Below are positions 37,401-44,912 of a DNA stretch of 64,000 nt, piece after piece. The stretch spans positions 1 through 64,000 of the forward strand of contig NZ_JMQI01000016.1 of assembly GCF_000695625.1 (NCBI RefSeq), given 5' to 3'. Made by a program: the position numbers and the translations under genes. Under the pieces are notes generated by a model, which was not told the DNA's origin, searched no databases, and worked only from the letters and a program-made list of their open reading frames with translations. The DNA is from Amycolatopsis rifamycinica (GTDB lineage: Bacteria > Actinomycetota > Actinomycetes > Mycobacteriales > Pseudonocardiaceae). Positions within the stretch are counted from its first letter, which is position 1. Each line of letters starts with the position of its first letter.

Positions 37401-37580
37401 GACCGCCCCGTCGAGCGCGGTACCGGCCAGGTTCGCGAAGTCCCGCGCGCCCGGCGCCGACATCGTGAAGTATTCGGCCTTCAAGCCGTGCACGGACTCG
37501 GCGGCACCCGCGGGCGGCGTGCCCGACGCCACGCCCAGCCCCACCAGCAGGGCGAGGAGGACGGAAGCGGCTCTTCTCAT
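34446..37580 (-). CDS. Secreted glycoside hydrolase family 2 protein with PA14 and LamG-like domains
   Basis: A 1044-residue secreted enzyme. Residues 1-26 are a signal peptide (MRRAASVLLALLVG, cleavage after AGA). A PA14 domain follows (about 30-170, TGDYTFSAIGDNGFRLFVDG), then GH2 sugar-binding, sandwich and TIM-barrel domains. The general acid/base is in IVFNEGWGEWD near 675 and the nucleophile is probably Glu in AMDGEHGGF near 746. A C-terminal concanavalin-like LamG domain spans about 860-1044. It should remove a terminal sugar from a polysaccharide outside the cell. The exact sugar cannot be told. A perfect LacI-type palindrome 18 bp upstream of the ATG implies sugar-responsive repression. 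Confidence 0.9.
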   Translation of the reverse strand: MRRAASVLLALLVGLGVASGTPPAGAAESVHGLKAEYFTMSAPGARDFANLAGTALDGAVDHPDLTSVFGLVAGRTEHTTARWTGQLAVPRTGDYTFSAIGDNGFRLFVDGAPVIDHWVGDWDTEQTSAPITLTAGRQYAFKLEMFQDTGGANMFLRWSSAAIAKQIVPLSAFTPPADYAIVPRTAEVSPDGRTLTTGFDGRISGTSDLADHLRIEVDATPMPISSITTTRTVATIRLAERVLKGQRVTIYYDGAGGLAVNGTKVGKTGRTVANASTERLRTPWGENVDTRHPLPEYPRPQLERDKWVNLNGPWEFSAATEGQQPAFGKRLPEKVVVPYPIESQLSGVERHEDHMFYRRTVTVPRDWKIGGGQRLKLNFGAVDYQAKVWVNGKLVAEHTGGYTAFGADITDALKRGDEQEIVVAVTDTTGPYQPKGKQSANPGGIFYTPSSGIWQTVWLEPVADKGIDEIKTTPDLTTSSLALNVKSAGNATVTAVAKDARGRQVGAVTGPANANLKLPVPNPHLWTPDDPYLYQLEIKLGADKVKSYFGMRSTGITNIGGTPKLTLNGKPIFHLMQLDQGFYPDGLNTAPSDEALVFDLKAQKDLGFNSVRKHIKVEPARWYYHADRLGLLVWQDFVSVEDGNNPAAQQAWLSQGLEEMHQLQNSPSVYAWIVFNEGWGEWDKTATGRITDQVKAADPSRIVNAHSGVNCCASKGDSGAGDVIDHHDYNNTDPARSDGRRVAMDGEHGGFTLRTPGHQWPGAPIAIYSGVADKAALTAKYVDNTRTFYLGQARAELSASVYTQVTDLEGELNGLWTYDRKRIKVDPGPVREINRRVIEAGADAGKPYPYAGKGEWKLDERGGTTAKDTSGGHNPLTLTPTGAAFKDGALQFTGGSADTYGPVVDTTGDYTVSAKVRLDALPGNYATAVSQDGRERESPFYLQYGQGAFAFSTPGGNRARYEVVPEIGRWYELTGVRAGNEIRLYVDGVRVATAPAGPALVGTGAFTVGRAKYDGRNVDFWPGAVDEVGVAGKALTDTEVAQLS

Positions 37581-37598
37581 GGGCGAGGTCCCCTTCAC

Positions 37599-37616
37599 TT
37601 TTACAACGTTGTAAAA
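37599..37616. promoter_or_regulatory. LacI-family operator palindrome upstream of the GH2 gene
   Basis: TTTTACAACGTTGTAAAA is a perfect 18-bp palindrome with the central CG typical of LacI/GalR operators. It lies 18 bp before the GH2 ATG, where a bound repressor would block transcription start. No LacI gene is in the window. Confidence 0.75.
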
Positions 37617-37650
37617 CGCTCGGGAGGATCCAATCAGACAAGCCGGACTC

Positions 37651-37678
37651 CGAGATACCGCCAAATGTCGGTATCTCG
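37651..37678. promoter_or_regulatory. Second inverted repeat upstream of the GH2 gene
   Basis: CGAGATACCG and CGGTATCTCG are perfect 10-bp arms separated by 8 bp, 70 bp upstream of the GH2 ATG. It could be a second operator or a hairpin. The remaining bases to 37918 show no gene or signal that I recognise. Confidence 0.45.
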
Positions 37679-37918
37679 ACGACCGACTGCCGGGGTATGC
37701 CGGGCGTGCTCGGTGGGATGGCGGCGCCGATGGGGGCTCCTGGTGAGGCGGCCGAGACGTCCCTTGTCGGCGCCCCCTGTGCGCGGCATCCCCGGGGGTT
37801 CTCCGGTCGGCGAGTCCACCGCGGTCGCCGGGGGAACGCCGTTGCGCCAGGGCGTGGCCCGTGGCCGGCCCTGGTTCGCCGGCGCGCCGATCGGGCGGGC
37901 CGCTGGCAGACTGGCCGC

Positions 37919-38632
37919 ATGGGCGACGGGGGCGAGAAGCTCGCCTGGACGATCACGATGCCACCTGCGCAGGCCGCCTCCGGCGTGGTGCGGGTGGTGA
38001 TGTCCGGGGCGCTCGGTCCCGCGGCTCACGCGCGGCTGCGCGAGACCCTGCGGATCGCGCTGCTGACCGCCCTGTCACCCGAACCGGCGGCACTTGGAGT
38101 CACGCTGACCGCCGTGACTTCCTGCGACGGTGTGCTGGCGGCGGAGCTGCAGGAGCTGGCGATCACGTGCGCACGGGAAAACGTCGCCCTGCGCATCGAC
38201 GTCACCCCGGCGCTGCTGCCCTGGCTGGGCAGCCGTGAGCTGGCGCCCTGCTTGCACCTGGCCGACGCGCCGGTCGCGAGCGCGTCGGACGTCGCGGTCG
38301 TGCCGACGTGGATCGACCGGGCCACGCTGGTCATCGCCCTCACCGGCGAGCTCGACCTGGAGACCACCGCGCGCACGCGCGACGCGATCGCGGTGATCCT
38401 CGCGGCGCGGCCCCGGCGGCTCGTGCTCGACCTGACCGGCGTCAGTTTCCTGGCGTCGACCGGCGTGAACGAGATCGTCCGGCTCGCGCACGCCGCCGCC
38501 GACGACGCGGTGGTCCTGCACGTCGCGGCGGGCAGGCACAACCGGCGAACCTTCGAGCTGCTCGGTCTCACCGGCACCTTGCTGCGCGTCTTCGACACCC
38601 GGGCCGACGCGCTCGTGGCGTTCGGCGGATGA
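37919..38632 (+). CDS. Protein with two STAS-like domains
   Basis: A 237-residue protein. The first half (VVRVVMSGALGPAAHARLRE, then GVTLTAVTSCDGVLAAELQEL) is a divergent STAS-like unit, and the second half (LVIALTGELDLETTARTRDA, then LVLDLTGVSFLASTGVNEIV) is a clear STAS domain with a probable phospho-Ser or Thr in ASTG. It would act as an anti-sigma antagonist. The ribosome site is weak and the start is set by the domain edge. It is divergent from the GH2 gene and followed after 133 bp by the OsmC gene. Confidence 0.78.
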   Translation: MGDGGEKLAWTITMPPAQAASGVVRVVMSGALGPAAHARLRETLRIALLTALSPEPAALGVTLTAVTSCDGVLAAELQELAITCARENVALRIDVTPALLPWLGSRELAPCLHLADAPVASASDVAVVPTWIDRATLVIALTGELDLETTARTRDAIAVILAARPRRLVLDLTGVSFLASTGVNEIVRLAHAAADDAVVLHVAAGRHNRRTFELLGLTGTLLRVFDTRADALVAFGG

Positions 38633-38765
38633 GCACCCGCCCGGCGAAGGCGCCGGGCGCCGGGCGTCGGTTGATCTTCCGGGTGAGGTGTGGCGACACC
38701 CCGTGTGCGCCTGGCTACGCAGGGGTATCCGGGTCCGTTCGCCCGCCCATTCCCGAGGAGTTCCC

Positions 38766-39248
38766 TTGTCCCAGCCCACGCAGCCGCAGAACGCCCCCGA
38801 AGCCGCCGAGCGGAGGCGCACGTGGGTCGAAGACCTCTCCACGACGGAGGCGACATCGAGCCGCGGCAGCGTCCGGGTCGACGGACGCGGCGACCTGACC
38901 TACCCGGTCGGTGAGGCCGGCGGCGACGGCACGGCGGACCCGCTGAACCCGGAGCGGCTCTACGCCGCGGCGCTGGCCACCTGCCTGCACCAGTCGCTGA
39001 CGATCGCCGCCACCGCACTGGACGTCGAGCCCGGCGAGAGCGTCGTCACCGCGAAGGTCACCTTGGCCGCCCGGGGCGACGGCGGTTACGAGCTGCGGGC
39101 GACGGTCGAGATGTACCTGCCGGGGGCCACCACCGATTCGCTCTACGACGCCGTGACCCGCGAGGCGCTGCGGCTGTGCCCGCTCGTCGGCGAGAAGATC
39201 GCGGTGACCTTCGATCGCGAACGTGGCCGGACATTCGCGGCTCGCTGA
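38766..39248 (+). CDS. OsmC/Ohr family peroxiredoxin-like protein
   Basis: A 160-residue OsmC-type thiol peroxidase. NPERLYAAALATCLHQSLTI carries the first redox Cys and LRLCPLVGEKIAVTF the second, so both cysteines are present. The TTG start at 38766 is preceded by AGGAG at 5-nt spacing and begins LSQPTQPQN; a further upstream frame adds Arg-rich sequence. A weaker SigB-like motif (GTGT-N16-GGGTAT) ends about 40 bp upstream. Likely role: reducing organic hydroperoxides under stress. Confidence 0.85.
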   Translation: MSQPTQPQNAPEAAERRRTWVEDLSTTEATSSRGSVRVDGRGDLTYPVGEAGGDGTADPLNPERLYAAALATCLHQSLTIAATALDVEPGESVVTAKVTLAARGDGGYELRATVEMYLPGATTDSLYDAVTREALRLCPLVGEKIAVTFDRERGRTFAAR

Positions 39249-39443
39249 GCCCGCGGGGTCCGGGGCGCCGTCGCGCACGAGCCGGAGGTTTACCGTCCGT
39301 TTGCCCGGGAAGCCATGGGGGGCGAGCGGCGCGAGGGCTGCCTGGCGGTGCGCGCTCACTGAGGGAAACGGAGATCGCGTTGCCGCGAGACGAGGTGGCG
39401 AGGAATTTCACCCCGCCGCGCCGAACCGACCAGGGGAACGATC

Positions 39444-39683
39444 GTGGCTGAAGGAGACGTGCACACCGTCTACGAGGACGGCTTGTGGAAGAACCGGGTC
39501 GAAGGCGGCACCCGCGCCTCGAACACCTCCCCGCGGCGCGTCGACGCCGTGGTCGCGGGCCGCCAGGCCGCGAAGAAGCGCCGCGTGGGCCACGTGGTCC
39601 ACACTCCTGACGGCGAGATCGAGAGCGAACACGACTACCGGCCACGGTCCCGGCCCGCGCGCTCAGCCGGCCGTCCCGAGTGA
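39444..39683 (+). CDS. DUF2188-like small protein
   Basis: A 79-residue protein beginning at GTG with GGGGAA 7 nt upstream. The core VYEDGLWKNRVEGGTRASNT followed by RRVDAVVAGRQAAKKRRVGHVV and VHTPDGEIESEHDY fits the DUF2188 beta-alpha-beta layout seen in stress-associated actinomycete proteins. Function unknown. It ends 13 bp before the second copy of the dispersed intergenic element. Confidence 0.75.
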   Translation: MAEGDVHTVYEDGLWKNRVEGGTRASNTSPRRVDAVVAGRQAAKKRRVGHVVHTPDGEIESEHDYRPRSRPARSAGRPE

Positions 39684-39696
39684 CACGTCGTGCGAC

Positions 39697-39932
39697 GGAC
39701 GTCACGTTCGCCGGCCGGAACACCGGAGGCGGCGGGACGTTGTAGAAGGTGTCGGTACGGCGGTGTCCCCGGGCCTCACCCCTTGCCTTCACGGCTGTGC
39801 TCATCCGAAGAAGCCGGTCACGCTGGAGCCGTGTCGTGCCTTTCGCCGCGAGGCGACCCCCGTACCGACCTTATTCTCCCGCTTCCGCTCGCAGGTCGAC
39901 CCCCCTCAGACCTCCGCTGAGCGGAAGCGGGA
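39697..39932 (+). repeat. Dispersed intergenic element, copy 2
   Basis: Second copy of the element at 25981-26226, same orientation. The terminal hairpin is TCCCGCTTCCGCTC (39877-39890) with GAGCGGAAGCGGGA (39919-39932): compared with copy 1, one C-G pair has become T-A on both arms. The long-range stem 39751-39760 with 39860-39869 is a perfect 10 bp here, and a G-U pair in copy 1 is A-U. The GCGA tetraloop hairpin (39843-39856) is unchanged. The distance between the long-range arms is 99 nt in both copies. It lies between the DUF2188 gene and a small secreted protein gene. Confidence 0.75.
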
Positions 39933-40291
39933 CTTGCTTTTCCGCCGCGATTTCCCTGGTGCCCATAACTCAATTCGGCGATTCAGCACACGTACGTGTA
40001 CCGGGATGACGATTCGGAGTCAGAACACCGATGGTGGCCCCTCCGATCGAAGGAACCATCCTCTCGCGGTGTGGCTCGGATGGCCTACTTCACCACCGCC
40101 GCTGTCACATCCGCAGGCCCTGACCGGTGCTGCCGCAGGAGAGACGATCCACCGGTGCCACCATTTCCCGGTGGCCTGGTGATCGTCGCGGTCGGGTCTC
40201 CACCCTTTCCGGGTATTTGCGGTTGAACCTCCTGACATGGTGCGTCGGCATTGCTAGCTTCGATCGGAGAGCCGCGAAATCCGGGGAGGCA
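39933..40291. other. Gene-free stretch upstream of the secreted protein
   Basis: About 360 bp, less GC-rich than its neighbours and without a credible gene. It holds a perfect 12-bp palindrome ACACGTACGTGT (39988-39999), which could be an operator. Nothing else recognised. Confidence 0.5.
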
Positions 40292-40615
40292 ATGGTGGGA
40301 AAAGTACTGATATCGAGTGCTGCGGTCGTGTTTTGCGGGCTTGTGTTCGCCGTGGGTTCGAGCGCGTCGGCCGATCCCACGGCGGACACCGGCCGGGTCG
40401 TCGTGTTCTCCACGGAAGAACAAGCGCTCGACCAGTGGGAAGATCCGGCGGGCTGCCAGAAGCTGCCGGTCACCGCGCACGTGCTCATCAACGACACCGA
40501 CGCAGTGGTCACCACCTACGCCGATCCGCTGTGCCTGACGCCGGGTCTCTCCGTCGAGCCGGGGTATGGCGCGCACGTGGCTCCGGGCACCGGCTCGTTC
40601 TCGGTCGGCGCGTGA
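40292..40615 (+). CDS. Small secreted protein
   Basis: A 107-residue protein with a clear signal peptide (VLISSAAVVFCGLVFAVG, cleavage at SASA). The mature part of about 80 residues has two cysteines, likely a disulfide, in PAGCQKLPVTAHVLINDTDA and DPLCLTPGLSVEPGYG, and looks like a small beta domain. The ATG has GGGGAGG 5 nt upstream. It overlaps the dehydrogenase gene by 4 bp, an odd pairing of an exported protein with a cytosolic enzyme. I do not recognise a family. Confidence 0.78.
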   Translation: MVGKVLISSAAVVFCGLVFAVGSSASADPTADTGRVVVFSTEEQALDQWEDPAGCQKLPVTAHVLINDTDAVVTTYADPLCLTPGLSVEPGYGAHVAPGTGSFSVGA

Positions 40616-41865
40616 GGCCCGGCGCCGATCTGGTCGTGGTCGGGCTGGGCTACGCCGGCCTGCCCCTCGCCGAAACGGCCTGCCGGGCGGGACTGGGCGT
40701 CACGGGTTTCGACGTGGACGGCACCGTGGTCGAGACCCTGGCCGCCGGCAGATCACCTGTCACGGGAGTGTCCGACGCCGACGTCGCCGCCATGCTGGAC
40801 GCCGGGTTCACCGCCAGTGCCGACCCCGCGCAGCTCGACGCCGCGGACACCGTCGTGATCTGCGTGCCGACCGGCCTGACCGCCGATCGGGCGCCGGATC
40901 TCGGACCGCTGCGAGCGGCGTCCGCGACCGTCGGCGACCGGTTGCGTCCGGGCACGCTGGTCGTGCTCGAATCGACCAGTTTTCCCGGCACGACGGAGGA
41001 GGTCGTGCTGCCGATCCTCGAGCGGTGCAGCGGACTTCGAGCGGGTGACGACTTCTACCTCGCGTTCGCGCCGGAACGGATCGACCCGGGCAACAGGCGA
41101 TTCGGCCTCGCCGGCACCCCGAAAGTCATCGGCGGCCACACGCCTTTGTGCGCGAAGTACTGCGCCACGTTCTACAGCCGGTTCGTCGACGCGGTGGTCG
41201 TGGCCAGGGGAACGCGGGAGGCCGAGCTCGCCAAACTGCTCGAGAACACCTACCGGTTCGTGAACATCGCGCTGGTCAACGAGTTCGCCCGGTACTGCGA
41301 AACGACCGGCATCGACGTGTGGGACGTGGTGCACTGCGCGGGAACCAAGCCGTTCGGGTTCGCCTCGTTCCACCCGGGCCCCGGTGTGGGAGGGCACTGC
41401 ATCCCCGTCGACCCGGTGTACCTGACCACGCGAGCCGGTCAGGAGGGGTTCACGTTCACGCTGGTGGACGCGGCCGCGCGGGTCAACGAACAGCTGCCCG
41501 TCCGCGTGGTGGACCGGGCCGGGACGTTGCTCGGCGACCTGCGCGGGGCCGCCGTGCTGCTCCTGGGGGTGACCTACAAGGCTGACGTGGCGGACGTGCG
41601 CGAGTCTCCCGCCCGGCCGATCGCGGCGCAGTTGCTCGCGCGGGGGGCGGAGGTCACCTACCACGACCCGCATGCCGCCGGCTTCGACGTCGGCGACCGG
41701 CCACTGCGCCGGGCAACCGATCTGCGCGCCGCCGCGGCGGCCGCGGACCTGACGATCCTGCTGCAGGACCACCGCGACTACGACCTCGTCCTGCTGGCGA
41801 ACGCCTCCCGGCTGCTCCTGGACACCCGGGGCAAGGCGTCCGGCTGCCGTGTCCGGCATTTGTAG
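40612..41865 (+). CDS. UDP-glucose/UDP-ManNAc-type nucleotide-sugar dehydrogenase
   Basis: A 417-residue four-electron dehydrogenase that oxidises a nucleotide sugar to the uronic acid. The NAD-binding motif is VVGLGYAGLPLA (residues 7-18), the central helix carries LLENTYRFVNIALVNE, and the catalytic Cys is in GVGGHCIPVDP near 263. The sequence is closest to the UDP-N-acetyl-mannosamine dehydrogenase (WecC-like) branch. It starts at GTG in a GTGA overlap with the secreted protein gene. No glycosyltransferase lies nearby, so its product is probably used elsewhere. Confidence 0.85.
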   Translation: MRPGADLVVVGLGYAGLPLAETACRAGLGVTGFDVDGTVVETLAAGRSPVTGVSDADVAAMLDAGFTASADPAQLDAADTVVICVPTGLTADRAPDLGPLRAASATVGDRLRPGTLVVLESTSFPGTTEEVVLPILERCSGLRAGDDFYLAFAPERIDPGNRRFGLAGTPKVIGGHTPLCAKYCATFYSRFVDAVVVARGTREAELAKLLENTYRFVNIALVNEFARYCETTGIDVWDVVHCAGTKPFGFASFHPGPGVGGHCIPVDPVYLTTRAGQEGFTFTLVDAAARVNEQLPVRVVDRAGTLLGDLRGAAVLLLGVTYKADVADVRESPARPIAAQLLARGAEVTYHDPHAAGFDVGDRPLRRATDLRAAAAAADLTILLQDHRDYDLVLLANASRLLLDTRGKASGCRVRHL

Positions 41866-41924
41866 TTGTCCCGGTCCACCGCGGCCCGGGCCGTTGTTTC
41901 CATCCGACGAAGGGATATTCCGGT

Positions 41925-42458
41925 ATGACGACCGCAATCACCACCGACCGGCTCCGCCAGCGATTCGCCAAATGGGACGTCGACGGCAGCGGCACGCTCG
42001 AACGGACCGACTTCGAACGCGAGGCGGAACGGGTCGCCGGCGCGTTCGGGGCCCAGCCCAAGTCCGAGAAGGCCGCCGCGCTGCGGGACGCCTTCCGCAA
42101 CCTGTTCGACTTCCACGCCCGGGAGGCGGGCGTTCCGCCGAACGGGTCGGTCAGTGAGGAGCAGTTCATCCGGATCAACGAGAAGCTCATGTTCTCCGAG
42201 GGCGAGGCGAGCTTCAACCGGGTCCTGCGGCCGGTCATGCAGGCCATCGTCGGGCTGTGTGACCGCAACGACGACGGCATGATCAACCGGGACGAGTTCG
42301 TCGCGTACCTGCGGGGTGTCGGGGTCGGCGAATCCACCGCACAGGACGCTTTCCGGCAGATCGACACCGACAACAGCGGTGAGCTGACCGTCGACGAACT
42401 GCTGGCCGCGGTGCGGAACTTCCACTACGGCAAGCTGGACGTGCCGTTGCTGGGCTGA
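41925..42458 (+). CDS. Calerythrin-like EF-hand calcium-binding protein
   Basis: A 177-residue EF-hand protein, the same length as calerythrin of Saccharopolyspora erythraea. Three canonical loops are visible: DVDGSGTLERTD (about residues 18-29), DRNDDGMINRDE (about 112-123) and DTDNSGELTVDE (about 146-157); a fourth, degenerate EF-hand lies between the first two. It is cytosolic and should act as a calcium buffer or sensor. It is followed at once by a strong terminator. Confidence 0.92.
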   Translation: MTTAITTDRLRQRFAKWDVDGSGTLERTDFEREAERVAGAFGAQPKSEKAAALRDAFRNLFDFHAREAGVPPNGSVSEEQFIRINEKLMFSEGEASFNRVLRPVMQAIVGLCDRNDDGMINRDEFVAYLRGVGVGESTAQDAFRQIDTDNSGELTVDELLAAVRNFHYGKLDVPLLG

Positions 42459-42470
42459 GCCGGCCGCGTT

Positions 42471-42504
42471 GCGGGGCGGCCTGTTCTCGGGCCGCCCCGC
42501 TTTT
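42471..42504 (+). terminator. Intrinsic terminator after the EF-hand gene
   Basis: GCGGGGCGGCC and GGCCGCCCCGC form a perfect 11-bp stem with an 8-nt loop, followed by TTTT. It lies 12 bp after the EF-hand stop and 17 bp beyond the stop of the convergent leftward operon. Confidence 0.9.
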
Positions 42505-42520
42505 CGCGTGCCCGGACCGG

Positions 42521-42925
42521 TCAGCCCACCGGCCGGAAGGTGACCGGCTGCTCGGGGGCCAGTTCGAGGTCACCGCCCGAGACCGGCACCGCGGCGGCGA
42601 TGAGGATGTTGTAGTGGTTCGGGAAGTGGCAGGCGTCGAACCCGTGCACGGTGCCGACCAGCCGGTCGCCGATCCACACTTCGTCGCCGCGGTCGATCAC
42701 GCCCGCGTTGTGCAGTTCGGCGAACCCGAGGAAGCCCACCCGGTCGATCCGCGCCCCTGGTGCCGTCTCGGTGTGGTCGGTGGTCACCAGTTCGTGCACT
42801 TCGCCTCCGCGCACGCACCGGCTCGCGTGCGGTTCGAGGCTCATGCCACGTTCGTCGCGCCGATGCAGCAGGACCTTCACCAGTGCGCCCCGGACGGTCC
42901 GCTTGGCGCCGTTCTCGTTCCTCAC
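42521..42925 (-). CDS. Small protein of an uncharacterised family (possibly DUF6917)
   Basis: A 134-residue protein starting at GTG in a GTGA overlap with the dehydrogenase upstream. The sequence is soluble and beta-rich: TVRGALVKVLLHRRDERGMS, then EVHELVTTDHTETAPGARID, then DACHFPNHYNILIAA, with a conserved Cys-His-Phe-Pro-Asn-His motif that could bind a metal. It resembles DUF6917 from memory; this is not certain. It is the last of six overlapping leftward genes in the biosynthetic cluster. Confidence 0.72.
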   Translation of the reverse strand: MRNENGAKRTVRGALVKVLLHRRDERGMSLEPHASRCVRGGEVHELVTTDHTETAPGARIDRVGFLGFAELHNAGVIDRGDEVWIGDRLVGTVHGFDACHFPNHYNILIAAAVPVSGGDLELAPEQPVTFRPVG

Positions 42926-43824
42926 GCCCGGGTCACCCGGCTTTCCTCGCGGTAGCAGGACTTCACGAGTTCGAGCGCGGCAACCCCATCGCCCGGGGCG
43001 CTTCCGCCGGCCCGGACCAGGTCGGCGAACTCCGCGACCACACCGCGGTATTCGTGTTCCAGCGACTGTTTGAACCGGGGGTGGCCGGCGAGCAGGTCCG
43101 CGTACTGCACGGCGCCGTCCGCGAGCTCGACCCGCACGTCCTTGAGCTCGCCGGGGAACGACCAGTCCAGCTCGACCCGCGCGGTCGCACCGGAAGGCGC
43201 GCGCAAGGCGACCACGGCCTGCCGGTCCACCCCACCGACCCGGGTGATGTCGACGCCGGTGACCGCCACGTCCCCGAGGAACAGCCTCACGAGGTCGAAC
43301 GCGTTCGGCCCGTTGTCGGCCACGCAACCGCCGCCGCACCGCGCCGGGTCGAGGTACCACGCGTCCACCCCGACGTGCTCCTCGATCCGTTCGAGGTAGC
43401 GCACGGTCACGTGCCGGATCGGGCGATCCACTGCGGCCCGCAGGGCCAGCAGGTTGTCGTTGTACCGCCGGTGGAACGCGGTGAACAGCGGCACCCCCGC
43501 CGCCCGCGCCAGCCGGTCGAGGGCGACGGCGTCGGACAGGGTGGTGGCCAGCGGCTTCTCGACGCAGACCGCGACACCGGCGGCGAGCGCATCCCGGCAG
43601 ACGGCGGCATGCGCGTCGTTGGGCACCGTGACCACGACCGCGTCCAAGCCGGCTTCGGCGAGCATCCGGCGGTGGCCGGTGTAGCGGGCGGTGCGCTCGT
43701 ACCCCTCGAGCAGTTCTGGGCGCAGGTCGCACACCGCGGTGAGGCACATGTCCTCCCGGACCGCGATCGCGGCGCGGTAGAACGCCCCGATCACGCCGAG
43801 CCCCACGAGACCGACCCGGATCAC
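42922..43824 (-). CDS. Gfo/Idh/MocA family oxidoreductase
   Basis: A 300-residue NAD(P)-dependent dehydrogenase. The Rossmann motif VGLVGLGVIGAFYR opens the protein and the conserved catalytic Lys is in CVEKPLATT (near residue 92). The C-terminal domain has the typical DNGPNAFDLVRLFLG helix. It acts on a sugar, inositol or derivative. GTG at 43824 overlaps the Ldh2-type gene stop. With the sugar isomerase and second Gfo/Idh gene it suggests formation of a keto-cyclitol or keto-sugar for transamination. Confidence 0.88.
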   Translation of the reverse strand: MIRVGLVGLGVIGAFYRAAIAVREDMCLTAVCDLRPELLEGYERTARYTGHRRMLAEAGLDAVVVTVPNDAHAAVCRDALAAGVAVCVEKPLATTLSDAVALDRLARAAGVPLFTAFHRRYNDNLLALRAAVDRPIRHVTVRYLERIEEHVGVDAWYLDPARCGGGCVADNGPNAFDLVRLFLGDVAVTGVDITRVGGVDRQAVVALRAPSGATARVELDWSFPGELKDVRVELADGAVQYADLLAGHPRFKQSLEHEYRGVVAEFADLVRAGGSAPGDGVAALELVKSCYREESRVTRA

Positions 43825-44912
43825 CGCGGCAGTCCCGTCGCGAGCAGGTCTTCGTAGACGTCCCGGGGGAGCGGAACGCCGGACTTCCGGTGGGCGGCGG
43901 CCCGCTCGGCCTCCAGCCACCCCGGGTAGCGGATCGCGCCCGCCCCCGCCGCGGGCGGACAGTCCAGGAGGGCGCCGAACATCGTGCCGGCCGCCGCGGC
44001 GAACCCGCCGCCGGGCCGCAGCGTTTCCGGGGCGATCGCGAGCACCAGGTAACCGATGTCGTCGTCCCTGCCGTGCGGTCCGCCGTCGCCGTCCAGGGCG
44101 GCGGGTGCGGGCCCGAGCGCGGCGCCGGACAGCGCCGCGGCGAGCAGCTCCACCGCGAGCGCCAGACCGAAACCCTTGTAGGCGCCGGTCTCCGGGTCGC
44201 CGCCCAGCCAGCGCAGGTGGGCCTCGCCCCGGTCGAACGCCGCCGGATCGGTGACCGGGCGGCCCTGCTCGTCGGCGAGCCAGCCGTCCGGGACCGCCTC
44301 GCCGGCCCGCGCGGCGGCCCGGATCCGGCCGGTCGGCACGACCGTCGTGCTCATGTCCAGTACGAACGGCCGGTCCGGCTGGGCCGGCGCCGCGACGCTC
44401 AACGGGTTGGTGCCCAGCATCGCCACCGCTCCGCCCGGGGGCCGCGCGATCCGCTGGCCACCGCAGTTGCTCGCGACCACCCCGATCATGCCGCGCGCGG
44501 CGGCGACGGCCGCGTGGTGCCCGGCGCAGCCGAAATGGGTGCCGCCGCGTACCGACACGAGCCCGATGCCGTGGTCACCTGCCTTGCCGGCCGCGAGTTC
44601 CATCGCTTCGGTGGCGGCCCACAGGCCGAGTGCGGTTCCGGCGTCGACGACCGCGGCCGGCCCGGTGTCGCGGACCACCGCCGGTTCGGCCACGGGATCG
44701 CACCGGCCGGTGTCGAACAGCGGGAGGTACAGCCGGCGCAGGTTGGCGAGGCCGTGGGACCCGAGGCCGTGCAGGTCGCCGTAGAGCAGGGCGGTCGCGG
44801 CGGCGGCCGCCCGGGCGGCGGGCACGCCGCGGTCGCGGAACACCCGGGTGGTGAACGACAGCAGATCCGCGTACGGCACGCGGATATCGGTGTCAGGGAG
44901 CGTCAGGGACAT
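43821..44912 (-). CDS. Ldh2-family (malate/L-lactate dehydrogenase type) oxidoreductase
   Basis: A 363-residue enzyme of the Ldh2 fold, NAD(P)H-dependent reductases of 2-keto acids and cyclic imines. Family features are ALLYGDLHGLGSHGLANLRR at the N-terminus, GGTHFGCAGHHAAVAA with the catalytic His, and ATEAMELAAGKAGDHGIGLV; the C-terminal GAYKGFGLALAVELLAAALSG is characteristic. The ATG at 44912 has GGAGG 5 nt upstream. It overlaps the M20 gene by 20 bp. In this cluster it may reduce a keto acid precursor. Confidence 0.88.
   Translation of the reverse strand: MSLTLPDTDIRVPYADLLSFTTRVFRDRGVPAARAAAAATALLYGDLHGLGSHGLANLRRLYLPLFDTGRCDPVAEPAVVRDTGPAAVVDAGTALGLWAATEAMELAAGKAGDHGIGLVSVRGGTHFGCAGHHAAVAAARGMIGVVASNCGGQRIARPPGGAVAMLGTNPLSVAAPAQPDRPFVLDMSTTVVPTGRIRAAARAGEAVPDGWLADEQGRPVTDPAAFDRGEAHLRWLGGDPETGAYKGFGLALAVELLAAALSGAALGPAPAALDGDGGPHGRDDDIGYLVLAIAPETLRPGGGFAAAAGTMFGALLDCPPAAGAGAIRYPGWLEAERAAAHRKSGVPLPRDVYEDLLATGLPR

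Noticed and set aside
34017-38000. A 1327-residue plus-strand frame opposite the GH2 gene
   Set aside because: Antisense shadow; the minus strand has a signal peptide, PA14, GH2 catalytic motifs and a LamG-like domain.
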